A stretch of DNA of 64,000 bases from BPGX01 sp035405785 (GTDB lineage Bacteria > Bacteroidota > Bacteroidia > B-17B0 > Aurantibacillaceae), in the NCBI GenBank assembly GCA_035405785.1, contig DAONJS010000010.1, positions 1 through 64,000 on the forward strand, written 5' to 3'. This document shows, piece after piece, positions 16,558 through 25,350 of the stretch. The notes beneath the pieces were generated by a model, which saw nothing but the letters and a program-made list of their open reading frames with translations, was not told the origin of the DNA and ran no database searches. How positions within the stretch are numbered: the first letter of the stretch is position 1; each line of letters opens with the position of its first letter. A program made the translations under genes and the position numbers.

Positions 16558-17457
16558 ATGCAAAATTACTTGAATCAATTAGAAGACGAATCCATTTATA
16601 TTTTAAGAGAAGCGGCAGGACAATTTAAAAAAGCGGCTATTTTATTTTCAGGAGGAAAAGATTCAGCAACTGTTTTACATCTTGCATTGAAAGCATTTGC
16701 TCCTGCTAAAATACCATTTATTGTATTGCATATTGATACTGGTCAAAATTTTCCAGAAGTGATACAATACAGAGATGATTTAGTAAAAAAATATAATTTA
16801 CATCTTGAAGTAAGGTATGTTGAAGAGAGTATTAGAAAATATAATTTGAATGAAACGCCAGGAAAATTCCCAAGTAGAAACACATTACAAACATATACAT
16901 TATTAGATGCTATTCAGGAATTAGAATTAGAAGCATGTATAGGTGGTGCCCGCAGAGATGAGGAAAAAGCAAGAGCAAAAGAAAGAATTTTTTCTTTCAG
17001 AGACGCTTTTGGTCAATGGGAACCAAAGCAGCAAAGACCAGAATTATGGAATATCTACAATGGAATGATTCACAAAGGTGAAAACATCAGAGTATTTCCA
17101 ATAAGCAACTGGACAGAACTTGATGTGTGGAATTATATTAAACAGGAAAATATAGAATTACCATCAATTTATTTTTCACATAAAAGAAAATGTGTAAAAG
17201 CAGGGAAAAATCAATGGTTGGCTTATGCAGAATTTTTTAAGTTGACAGATAATGATATTATTGAAGAGAAATATGTTCGCTTTAGAACAGTGGGAGATAT
17301 ATCTTGTACAGCCGCTGTAGAATCTGTTGCCAGAAGTGTAGATGAAATTATTGAAGAAATAAAAATGACCAAAATATCTGAAAGAGGAGCAACAAGATTA
17401 GATGATAAAATTTCTGAAACTGGCATGGAAGATAGAAAAAGACAGGGATACTTTTAA
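16558..17457 (+). CDS. cysD: sulfate adenylyltransferase subunit 2
   Basis: A 299-residue CysD that forms APS from ATP and sulfate with the GTPase CysN. The PP-loop ILFSGGKDSATVLHLALKA lies near residue 30, followed by LHIDTGQNFPEVIQYRD, GGARRDEEKARAKERIFSFR and WTELDVWNYI. The C-terminus TRLDDKISETGMEDRKRQGY is typical. Normal length. It sits 10 bp after cysH, with cysN 147 bp downstream. Confidence 0.96.
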   Translation: MQNYLNQLEDESIYILREAAGQFKKAAILFSGGKDSATVLHLALKAFAPAKIPFIVLHIDTGQNFPEVIQYRDDLVKKYNLHLEVRYVEESIRKYNLNETPGKFPSRNTLQTYTLLDAIQELELEACIGGARRDEEKARAKERIFSFRDAFGQWEPKQQRPELWNIYNGMIHKGENIRVFPISNWTELDVWNYIKQENIELPSIYFSHKRKCVKAGKNQWLAYAEFFKLTDNDIIEEKYVRFRTVGDISCTAAVESVARSVDEIIEEIKMTKISERGATRLDDKISETGMEDRKRQGYF

Positions 17458-17604
17458 GAGTTATGAGTTTTTAGTTTTGAGTTATGAATGAAAACTATTT
17501 GTAAGTATGTTGATATATTGATAAACAAACTTTTTAGCATTTCTAAATGTGATTTTAATTAAAAAATAACTAAAAACTAAACACTAAACAAAAAAAACTA
17601 ACAA

Positions 17605-18843
17605 ATGATGGAATTACTTAAATTTATTACAGCAGGAAATGTAGATGATGGCAAAAGTACTCTAATAGGCAGATTATTATATGATAGCAATGCATTATCA
17701 AATGATATATTAGAAACTGTATCATTGAATAATGGTGAAATCAATTTTGCTTATCTTACAGATGGCTTAAAAGCAGAACGTGAACAAGGTATAACCATTG
17801 ATGTAGCATATAAATATTTTTCTACAGAAAAAAGAAAGTTTATCATTGCTGATTGTCCCGGTCATAAAGAATATACGAGAAATATGATTACAGGGGCATC
17901 ACATGCTGATGTGGCAATTATTTTAATTGATGCAAAACAAGGTATAACCGAACAAACAAGAAGACATACTTTTATTGTAGATTTGATGAACATTCCGTGT
18001 ATTATTTTTTGTATCAATAAAATGGATGCAGTGGGGTATAGTGAAGAAGTTTTTAATTCTATTGTAGAAAAATTAGATGAATTTGTATTTTTAAATAAAC
18101 ATCAAATTGAGAAAATACCTGTGAGTGCTTTGAAAGGAGATAATGTTGTACATCGGTCTGAAAATATGAAGTGGTATGAAGGTAATACTTTAATGTATGT
18201 GCTTGAAAATTTTCATCCTGAAAATAAAATGGCTGAATTGCCTGCATTTATGCAAGTTCAGTATGTATCATTTCAAAATGATGATAGATATTATTTTGGA
18301 ACATTATACAATAATAACATCAAAGTAGGCGAAGAAGTAGTTGTATATCCAACAAAACAAAAAAATAAAATAAAAGAGATTTTTGTATTAGGCAAGTCAT
18401 CAGATACAGCCAAACATTTACAGCCCATTGCAGTAACATTAGTTGAAGACAATGATATTCAGAGAGGGTATTATTTGGTTTCAGAAAAGAATATCTTAAA
18501 TGAAGAGAGTTCTAATAAAGTTTCACTTAATAATCAGTTTAATGCAGTTTGCTTTTGGTTTGATGAAAATAATTTTATTCCATCAAAGAGATACTATATT
18601 CAACACCATTCTTTTAGAACATATATGAAATGTGAATTATCAGAGATTTTTGATTTAGATACATTAAAGTTTAATCCTAGTGATAATTCCAATATATCAA
18701 TGAACAGTATTTTCAAAGTGAGAGTAACAACAGCTCATCCATTGTTAATCAGTGATTACAGAGATTGTATGAATTTAGGTTCATTTATAATTATTGATGA
18801 AACTTCATATAAAACTGTTGGTGCAGGTATTGTTATGAACTGA
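17605..18843 (+). CDS. cysN: sulfate adenylyltransferase subunit 1 (GTPase)
   Basis: A 412-residue EF-Tu-like GTPase that drives APS synthesis by CysD. G motifs: GNVDDGKSTLIGRLLYDS (G1), ITIDVAYKYF (G2), DCPGHKEYTRNM (G3), CINKMDAV (G4) and VSALKGDNV (G5), then beta-barrel domains with TTAHPLL near the end. There is no C-terminal APS-kinase (CysC) fusion. The start ATGATG lies after a 147-bp spacer of AT-rich gagttttag-like low complexity. Its last 11 bases overlap the end of convergent feoB. Confidence 0.95.
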   Translation: MMELLKFITAGNVDDGKSTLIGRLLYDSNALSNDILETVSLNNGEINFAYLTDGLKAEREQGITIDVAYKYFSTEKRKFIIADCPGHKEYTRNMITGASHADVAIILIDAKQGITEQTRRHTFIVDLMNIPCIIFCINKMDAVGYSEEVFNSIVEKLDEFVFLNKHQIEKIPVSALKGDNVVHRSENMKWYEGNTLMYVLENFHPENKMAELPAFMQVQYVSFQNDDRYYFGTLYNNNIKVGEEVVVYPTKQKNKIKEIFVLGKSSDTAKHLQPIAVTLVEDNDIQRGYYLVSEKNILNEESSNKVSLNNQFNAVCFWFDENNFIPSKRYYIQHHSFRTYMKCELSEIFDLDTLKFNPSDNSNISMNSIFKVRVTTAHPLLISDYRDCMNLGSFIIIDETSYKTVGAGIVMN

Positions 18844-20836
18844 TAAGTGTATATGCTAAAAATGATAATAAATACGCTGTTCCTGTCATTATTAAAAACT
18901 GAATTATCATCCATTTCAGAGATTTTAATTCACGATACACTACTACCATTGTGCTGATGCATTGCATTGCAAGAGCATAGTAAATAAGTAGTGAAACATT
19001 AGTGGCAGTAGTAAATACAGGTGTGTTAGTATCTGAATGTTTAGCAGTAGCAATTTTTTCCCTTAATGAAATAATATCATCTTCTGATGCTGATGAATAT
19101 AAAGTAGCCATTGTTCCTACAAAAACTTCTCGTGCTGCAAAAGAGGTAAGAAGAGAAATTCCAATTTTCCAATCATAACCTAATGGAGCAATAATAGGTT
19201 CAATTTTTTTACCTACTAAACCAATATATGAATTTTCAAGCAACTCTCTTTTATATGCAATATTGATAGAATCATTATCAAATCTTTCAGAATATTTATT
19301 ATTCAAATTATTTTGTATAGATGAAAAAGTATGAGTGCTTAAATACCAGAGAATAATAGAAATAGCAACAATAATTTTACCTGCATCTGTAATGAAAATT
19401 TTTACTTTATTCCAAACAATTATCATTAGATTTTTCCAGTGTGGCAATTTATATGAGGGCAATTCAATAAAGAAAAATGTTTTTTTGTTTTGATGAATCA
19501 TTTTGTGAAATATCCACGCATAGATTAATGCCATCAATAATCCAAATAAATACAATGCAAATAATACCAATCCTTTTATGTTGAAAAATAAAAAGGTATC
19601 ATTTTCTGGAAAAATTAAACTGATTAAAAGTGTATAAACAGGCAAACGAGCAGAACAACTCATAAATGGAAGCACTAATATAGTTATCAATTTTTCTTTT
19701 GGATTTGTAATGGTTCGTGTAGAAAGTATTGAAGGCACTGCACAAGCCACGCCACTTACAAGAGGAATTAATGATTTTCCACTCAAGCCAAATTTATTAA
19801 AAATACTATCTAACAAAAAACTAATTCTGGCCATATAGCCCGATTCTTCTAAAATTCCAATTACTAAAAATAATACAGCAATTTGTGGGATAAAAATTAA
19901 AACACCTGTTATACCGGGTAATATACCATCTACAATAAGATTTGCCCACTCGGAATCTGGAAGAATTGATTTTAAGTAAATAGTAACATTGTTCATAATC
20001 CATTCTAACCATTCCATTGGGTATTCTGCAATAAAAAAAACTAATTGAAATGTGATGAGTAATGTAATCAATAAAAATACAAAGCCATAAAATTTGTGTG
20101 TCAGATATTTATCAAAAGATTTAAAGTTATTTTTTACAACATTTGATTTACTTACACATTTATTGAGAATGTATTGTTGTATGTTTTTTTTGTAATTTAA
20201 ATCTGCATCTACTATCACTTGCAATTCTTCTAAATTACTTTCGGAATGATAGTATTTTAGCCAATTTTCATAATTATTGATTGATTCAGGAATTAAATGG
20301 TGGTAATTTTTTAATAAATTCAAATCATAAAAACTACTTGTGCTTTCTTTAATGGATGATAATTTTTCAAGTAAGTCCTGAATACCTTGTTTAGTGCGGG
20401 CATTAGTAGCAACTATTTCAACATTCAACAAATTTTTGAGTGCAGAAATATCAAATTGAATATTGTTCTTTTGTGCTTCATCAATCATGTTCAAAACGAT
20501 AATAGTTGGCTTTTTGAGTTCTAAAATTTGCAGTATCAACAAAAGATTTTTTTCAAATTGATGAGCATTTACTACAAGTATAATTCCATCGTAAGCAGAG
20601 TTAAGTATTTCTTGAATGGCTAATTTTTCATCTTCTGCAGTAGAGTAGAGTGAATAAATTCCGGGCAAGTCAATGAGTTGAATGTGTTTATTTTGAAAAT
20701 GAAATTCACCGTAAAATTTTTCAACAGTAACGCCCGGATAGTTGGCTGTTTTTTGATGAAGCCCTGTGAGTGCATTAAATAATGTTGTTTTGCCAGAATT
20801 AGGAGAGCCAACTAAAAGAAATTTTGAACTTTGCAT
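18833..20836 (-). CDS. feoB: ferrous iron transporter B
   Basis: A 667-residue Fe(II) transporter. The N-terminal G domain has GSPNSGKTTLFNALTG (G1), VTVEKFYGEF, DLPGIYSLYS (G3) and NMIDEA (G4). A helical GDI-like spacer (about 170-245) leads to the membrane core (about 250-667) with the FeoB gate signatures GILEESGYMARISFLLD and GVACAVPSILSTRTI, plus LVLPFMSCSARLPVY. Length is within the family. It is 13 bp after feoA, from which it is probably cotranscribed. Confidence 0.96.
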   Translation of the reverse strand: MQSSKFLLVGSPNSGKTTLFNALTGLHQKTANYPGVTVEKFYGEFHFQNKHIQLIDLPGIYSLYSTAEDEKLAIQEILNSAYDGIILVVNAHQFEKNLLLILQILELKKPTIIVLNMIDEAQKNNIQFDISALKNLLNVEIVATNARTKQGIQDLLEKLSSIKESTSSFYDLNLLKNYHHLIPESINNYENWLKYYHSESNLEELQVIVDADLNYKKNIQQYILNKCVSKSNVVKNNFKSFDKYLTHKFYGFVFLLITLLITFQLVFFIAEYPMEWLEWIMNNVTIYLKSILPDSEWANLIVDGILPGITGVLIFIPQIAVLFLVIGILEESGYMARISFLLDSIFNKFGLSGKSLIPLVSGVACAVPSILSTRTITNPKEKLITILVLPFMSCSARLPVYTLLISLIFPENDTFLFFNIKGLVLFALYLFGLLMALIYAWIFHKMIHQNKKTFFFIELPSYKLPHWKNLMIIVWNKVKIFITDAGKIIVAISIILWYLSTHTFSSIQNNLNNKYSERFDNDSINIAYKRELLENSYIGLVGKKIEPIIAPLGYDWKIGISLLTSFAAREVFVGTMATLYSSASEDDIISLREKIATAKHSDTNTPVFTTATNVSLLIYYALAMQCISTMVVVYRELKSLKWMIIQFLIMTGTAYLLSFLAYTLISS

Positions 20837-20849
20837 CAGAAAAATAAAA

Positions 20850-21089
20850 TTAAACAGGTTGTACTTCTATATTATTAGCAATATCTTTACGAATGGCTAT
20901 TTCTGTATTATCAGTAATAATTGCAATTGTTGCACCATCCCAAGAAATTTTTGAAACTAAAATTTCTTTTTCTGGATAAATTCCAATTTGTCCTAAATGA
21001 TTTTTAATGTATAAATCTTTTATATCTACAATTTTTACCTTTTGTCCTTCTTTGAGATGGCTTAGCAATAATATCTTTTCACTTATCAT
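20850..21089 (-). CDS. feoA: FeoA-family accessory protein
   Basis: A 79-residue SH3-like protein (LSHLKEGQKVKIVDIKDLYI, HLGQIGIYPEKEILV, GATIAIITDNTEIAIRKDIA) that assists FeoB-mediated ferrous iron uptake. The ATG at 21089 is chosen over an upstream TTG at 21098 because that TTG overlaps a promoter box. Immediately upstream of feoB. No Fur site was identified by eye. Confidence 0.9.
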   Translation of the reverse strand: MISEKILLLSHLKEGQKVKIVDIKDLYIKNHLGQIGIYPEKEILVSKISWDGATIAIITDNTEIAIRKDIANNIEVQPV

Positions 21090-21095
21090 AATGGG

Positions 21096-21103
21096 CAAAG
21101 ATA
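21096..21103 (-). promoter_or_regulatory. promoter box of feoAB
   Basis: The minus strand reads TATCTTTG (TAnnTTTG) only 6 bases before the feoA ATG, which would give an almost leaderless mRNA. No convincing -33 element. Confidence 0.45.
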
Positions 21104-21159
21104 ATTAAAACAATAAGATTTTAGATATACCTAAAAGTGGGTATTTGGGTAGTTTGGAG

Positions 21160-21376
21160 TTGCTGACTCACATGACGTGCTAACAATGAATATCAGCATC
21201 CCGACATTTATCGTCGGGACTTGCGGTCAGTGTCCCGACACATTTATGTCGTCGGGACTTGCGGTCAGCATGCTGACACATGCCCTGATGCTGACGACAT
21301 TCGTGTCAGCATGCTGACATTTATCGTCAGCACACAAAAGTCGTCAGGGTTTTGCATAGCAAAATCGTCAGCATTT
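21160..21376. repeat. cluster of GTCAGCATGCTGAC-family repeats
   Basis: The gene-free stretch 21104-21544 holds at least four diverged copies of a palindromic unit: ATCAGCATCCCGACATTTATCG, TCAGTGTCCCGACACATTTATG, two perfect GTCAGCATGCTGACA cores (about 21265 and 21304) and CGTCAGCACACAAAAG. It ends in the hairpin TTTTGCATAGCAAAATCGTC and a T-run. Irregular spacing and internal palindromes exclude a CRISPR array. Confidence 0.7.
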
Positions 21377-21544
21377 TTAATTTTTAGTTATGATATATAA
21401 TTTGAAAATGATGTTAATCGTTTTTAAGAAAAGAATTAATGAATAATAAGGTGAGATTTTTTAATGTCTAAACAAAAGATTGAGTATTTTTGTGAGATGT
21501 TAAAGTTTGAAATTGAAGTTTTATAAGTTGAATTTTTCAATGGT

Positions 21545-22174
21545 ATGCAAACAAAAAAATTTTTTATATTTTTAATTTTCATAGTTTGTAATGAATTATC
21601 ATTTTGTCAAAATAAAGATTATGAAAATGAAAGTGATATAGAAAATATAATTGTAGATGAAATTGGTAATGAAAATCGCAATGAAAAAATTTATTTAAAA
21701 AAGTTTGTAATTAATGATACAATAAAAAGTATTTTAGAGATTGTAGTTAAAGATTGTATTTCAGATAAAGATTTGAGTAAATTTAGTTATGATTTTCTCA
21801 TTTTAACTAAGAAGAGAGAGAATCACTATTCAATAATAATAACGCCGCAAATACTTGAATCATATAAAGGAGCATACGGTTTTTTTGAAGTTTTAGATAA
21901 AAAATTTATATGTATTGGTGATAAACTTGACGGAATTCTAAAATGTAGTAATGATTCTTTTGAATTTAGTAATAAAGTTTATAAATTTTATGTAGATAGT
22001 GTTATAAGAGAATTTTATATTTCTCCATATATTGATGTAAACACAGAAAGTTATGTTTTAAGATTTTGTAAGTATAATACGAAATTTATATTTCAAATAC
22101 AACCTTGTAATTATTTGAATAGGAAAAAAATAAAAAGATTGATAAAAAAATATGAATGTTTGAATAAAGATTAA
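21545..22174 (+). CDS. hypothetical exported protein
   Basis: A 209-residue protein I do not recognise. It has a signal peptide (MQTKKFFIFLIFIVCNELSF, cleavage near FCQ), an acidic Asn/Glu-rich segment (about 22-45), then alternating hydrophobic/charged residues suggesting a mostly beta fold, with four cysteines in the mature part and a Lys-rich end (RKKIKRLIKKYECLNKD). It is flanked by intergenic repeats on both sides and has no operon partner. Very AT-rich codon use, like its neighbours. Confidence 0.55.
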   Translation: MQTKKFFIFLIFIVCNELSFCQNKDYENESDIENIIVDEIGNENRNEKIYLKKFVINDTIKSILEIVVKDCISDKDLSKFSYDFLILTKKRENHYSIIITPQILESYKGAYGFFEVLDKKFICIGDKLDGILKCSNDSFEFSNKVYKFYVDSVIREFYISPYIDVNTESYVLRFCKYNTKFIFQIQPCNYLNRKKIKRLIKKYECLNKD

Positions 22175-22194
22175 TGTTGTTATTCAAGTTGAGT

Positions 22195-22331
22195 TCAAAG
22201 TGATTTATAAAGATACATTTCTCTCAAAGAAAGCAAAGGATAAGAACGCAAAGTTGAAAAATATTCTTTTGCGATTATTGCAAAATACTTTGTGATCTTT
22301 TCGTGAAAAATTTAACTACCTAAACATTATC
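22195..22331. repeat. degenerate dispersed repeat (GCAAAG/CTTTG type)
   Basis: Contains AAGGATAAGAACGCAAAG and CTTTGTGATCTTTTCGTG, resembling the segment at 57716-57805. It is probably a decayed copy of a dispersed intergenic repeat. Confidence 0.4.
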
Positions 22332-24098
22332 TCACTTTTTTATTTCTCTAACAACCTTTCCACATTTGAGCATACTTTTTCCAAAATAAGGATTGCGTAT
22401 TTCGCTTTCAAAACTAATCCACTCTGCACCTTTGTTTTTATTGGCCATTGGGCAGTATTCAATATAAATTGCTTTATCTAATGGTTCAAATTGTGAAATC
22501 AATTGAATAAATTGATTTGAAAGTTCAATAAAGTCCATTCTGATACTTTCAATGTCTTTTGCAGTTTCTATTCTTCTTAAAGTTACTTCAACTTCTTTTG
22601 AGAATTTTAAAAATAAATCTTTTGATTCTCCTTTGAATGCTGAAGAATTAATTTTTTTAATATCTTGTAATAAAACTTTGCTTGTCATTTTACTTTTTTC
22701 AAAATTATCAGCAACAAGTTCATCTTTAAGTTGAATGTAATCTTTTAATAATGATTGCAATATCTTTTGAGTATTTGAATTGAGTGAAAATTGTTGATGA
22801 TTGTGGTTAGTATTATTATTTGATTGAGAATTTTGTGTGTTTGAATTCATCATACTCTTTTTACCTTGTAATTGAGCCGCCGCATCTACTTTAAATACAC
22901 CGTTAGATACAATTTCATCATTTTCTGATAATCCTTCTTTTACTACATAAAAATTTCCTGCATCTTCACCTAAAACTATTTCTCTGTATTCAAATGTAGG
23001 AATATCAGAATTTGGGTCTTTCACATATACTACTGATTTGTTTCCTGTCCAGAGTACTGCTGATTTTGGAATAATTAATGCATCTTTTGAAAATGGCAGA
23101 TGTGTTTTAATTTTACCTTTTACAAACATCTCTGGTTTTAATACATTGTTGTTATTCTGAATCTCTGCACGAATTGATGCAGTGCGTGTTTCTGGATTGA
23201 TAACTGGGTCAATAAAAGATATTGTAGCATCCAATTTTTTTCCCGGTAATGATTGTATTTCAAATTGTAAATTATCTCCAATTTTAATCCATGGCAAATC
23301 TGCCTCATACGCTTCTAATTCTATCCATACATTATTCAAATCTGCAATTTCAAATAACACATCACCTTCATTAACATAATTGCCAATTACAACATTCTTT
23401 TTAATAACTGTTCCTGAAATCGGAGCAAGTATTTCAAAATAATTTTGCACTTCAGATTTTTGTTCTATAAGATTGATTTGTTCATCTGTCAATGACCAGA
23501 GTTTTAATTTATTTCTAATGGCTTTGTAATATTCTGGATTAGATTGTTTGTAAGAAATTACTTCTAATAATTCTTTTTGTGCTTTAATTAAATCAGGCGA
23601 ATATATGATACATAATTTTTCATTTTTATTAATTGTTTGTCCTGTATAATTGATGAATAATTTTTCAATTCTCCCTGAAAACCTTGCTGTAATAACTGCA
23701 GTTTTTTCTTCATTTACTTTTATCTTTCCAGATAATTGTATTTCTTTGATGGGTGTTGATTTTTGAACTTTAGTAGTTTGAATATCGGCTAATTTAATAG
23801 CACTTTCACTCATTTGAATTTTATTATATTCTAAATTTGAATTATTATTTGATTGTAATGGTATTAAATCCATTCCACAAATGGGGCATTTGCCGGGTTG
23901 AGATTGACGAATTTGTGGATGCATTGAACAAGTCCATATTTGATTGTTATTAGTTGATTGTCTAGTTAATGTTTTTTGATTAGAAACATTTTCAGAGTTT
24001 GAAAATACTTGGCTTATGATGTAGCCGATAATACATCCGATGATGAATATCAAAGAATATTTTGTAATATTATTTTTAAAAATGTTTGTTGTTTTCAT
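22332..24098 (-). CDS. cusB: CusB-type metal efflux adaptor with metal-binding N-terminus and DUF3347-like C-terminus
   Basis: A 588-residue RND membrane-fusion protein linking the CusA pump to the outer-membrane channel. It has an N-terminal TM anchor (about 13-33), a heavy-metal-binding motif WTCSMHPQIRQSQPGKCPIC followed by GMDLIP (about 55-82), barrel-sandwich and hairpin domains (GRIEKLFINYTGQTINKNE, LAPISGTVIKKNVV), a beta-barrel (about 270-320), a membrane-proximal domain, a His/Asn-rich linker and a C-terminal ~150-residue helical domain ending in YCPMANKNKGAEWISFE, which matches DUF3347-type domains. First partner after cusC in the leftward cusA-cusC-cusB operon. Copper or silver is the likely substrate. 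Confidence 0.9.
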   Translation of the reverse strand: MKTTNIFKNNITKYSLIFIIGCIIGYIISQVFSNSENVSNQKTLTRQSTNNNQIWTCSMHPQIRQSQPGKCPICGMDLIPLQSNNNSNLEYNKIQMSESAIKLADIQTTKVQKSTPIKEIQLSGKIKVNEEKTAVITARFSGRIEKLFINYTGQTINKNEKLCIIYSPDLIKAQKELLEVISYKQSNPEYYKAIRNKLKLWSLTDEQINLIEQKSEVQNYFEILAPISGTVIKKNVVIGNYVNEGDVLFEIADLNNVWIELEAYEADLPWIKIGDNLQFEIQSLPGKKLDATISFIDPVINPETRTASIRAEIQNNNNVLKPEMFVKGKIKTHLPFSKDALIIPKSAVLWTGNKSVVYVKDPNSDIPTFEYREIVLGEDAGNFYVVKEGLSENDEIVSNGVFKVDAAAQLQGKKSMMNSNTQNSQSNNNTNHNHQQFSLNSNTQKILQSLLKDYIQLKDELVADNFEKSKMTSKVLLQDIKKINSSAFKGESKDLFLKFSKEVEVTLRRIETAKDIESIRMDFIELSNQFIQLISQFEPLDKAIYIEYCPMANKNKGAEWISFESEIRNPYFGKSMLKCGKVVREIKK

Positions 24099-24110
24099 AA
24101 AATTTAATTT

Positions 24111-25346
24111 TTATGGTTTGCCTGTTAGATAATTGATGTAAGCAGTTGTAATGTTTAATGATACTCTTGCTTGTTCTAATTGTAGTGCATAAGAAATTTC
24201 TTCTTCTTGTATTCTTAATACTTCTTCTAAATTTGTATTTCCCGTTGAATATGAAGTTAATAAAATTTGTCGTGCGTCTTTTGCAAGTTTATATAATTTC
24301 TTATATAAGTTAATGTTTCGTTTATTAGATAGATATTCAAAGTAACTTTTTTCAAGTTCATAGGACAAATCGTTTTTTAAATTTTCTTTTTCAAATATGC
24401 TTGCTTCTTGCATAAATTTTGCTTCGTTAATCATTGAATGATACTTTTTTCTATAAATTGGCAAACTCATTCCTATTTCAGGCATAAACATATCTTTACC
24501 ATTATCAGGAAAATTGCCGGCTTTTTTAGACATATTCATATAATTAAGTCCAATTGAAAATGCAGGATAACTCATTTTTCTGGCAATGTTTATTTGTTTT
24601 TCATAAGATAAAATTTCATTTTCTTTTTGAAATAATAATGGATGATGAGTAGATAACGAATCCAATAAAATAGATTTTGGAACAGAGAGTGTGTCTTCCC
24701 AAAGTGTGTCTGGAAATGAAATTGAATGGTCAATATTTTTATTAATGTATTTTTCTAATTCTTTGATGAGCGGATATTGATTATCTTTTAAGTTTGCTAA
24801 TTCTGTTTCCAATTTTGCTAATTCTATTTCAGTTCGCAATACATCAGCAAATGAATTTTTTCCAGTTTCAAAATTTATTCTGGCTAATTCTTTTATTGTA
24901 TTTAATATCCGTATATTTTCAAGAACAATAGAAATGGCTTTATGATTAAGGTATAAGTTGAAATATGCTTTTTTGATATTAAAAAACAACTGATTTCTCT
25001 CATTGATGAAAGCATGATATTTTGACTTTGCAATTTCAGAAGCGTATTGCTCTTGTGCAGATAGTTGTCCAAACCAAGGGAACATTTGAGATGCAGAAAT
25101 TGAAAATCTTTGTTTGCCCATTTCATAAACTAATGGAGTAATAAGATATTGAAACATTATTTGTGGATCTGGTAATGATTTTGCAGATGAAATTTTTTCT
25201 AATGAAGCACGATATTCATTAAATGCTTTTTTTAGTGATGGATTATTTTCTGCGGCTAACTTTAAATATGTTTCTAATTCTTTTTGAGAAAAAAATTGAT
25301 GAAAGAAAATAAAGAATGCTACAATTGTGAAGGTTATTTTTTTCAT
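24111..25346 (-). CDS. cusC: TolC-family outer-membrane efflux protein
   Basis: A 411-residue outer-membrane channel component. Signal peptide MKKITFTIVAFFIFFHQFFS, then the two-repeat helical layout of TolC proteins (LKLAAENNPSLKKAFNEYRA; LDSLSTHHPLLFQKENEILS) with PEIGMSLPIYRKKYHSMI and a final SLNITTAYINYLTGK. The ATG at 25346 was chosen because it begins the signal peptide and follows the cusA stop by 4 bp. Works with cusA and cusB. Confidence 0.9.
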   Translation of the reverse strand: MKKITFTIVAFFIFFHQFFSQKELETYLKLAAENNPSLKKAFNEYRASLEKISSAKSLPDPQIMFQYLITPLVYEMGKQRFSISASQMFPWFGQLSAQEQYASEIAKSKYHAFINERNQLFFNIKKAYFNLYLNHKAISIVLENIRILNTIKELARINFETGKNSFADVLRTEIELAKLETELANLKDNQYPLIKELEKYINKNIDHSISFPDTLWEDTLSVPKSILLDSLSTHHPLLFQKENEILSYEKQINIARKMSYPAFSIGLNYMNMSKKAGNFPDNGKDMFMPEIGMSLPIYRKKYHSMINEAKFMQEASIFEKENLKNDLSYELEKSYFEYLSNKRNINLYKKLYKLAKDARQILLTSYSTGNTNLEEVLRIQEEEISYALQLEQARVSLNITTAYINYLTGKP

Positions 25347-25350
25347 ATCA

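Noticed and set aside
21160..21376. Possible CRISPR array
   Set aside because: Units are internally palindromic, diverged and irregularly spaced, with no unique spacers of constant length and no cas genes.
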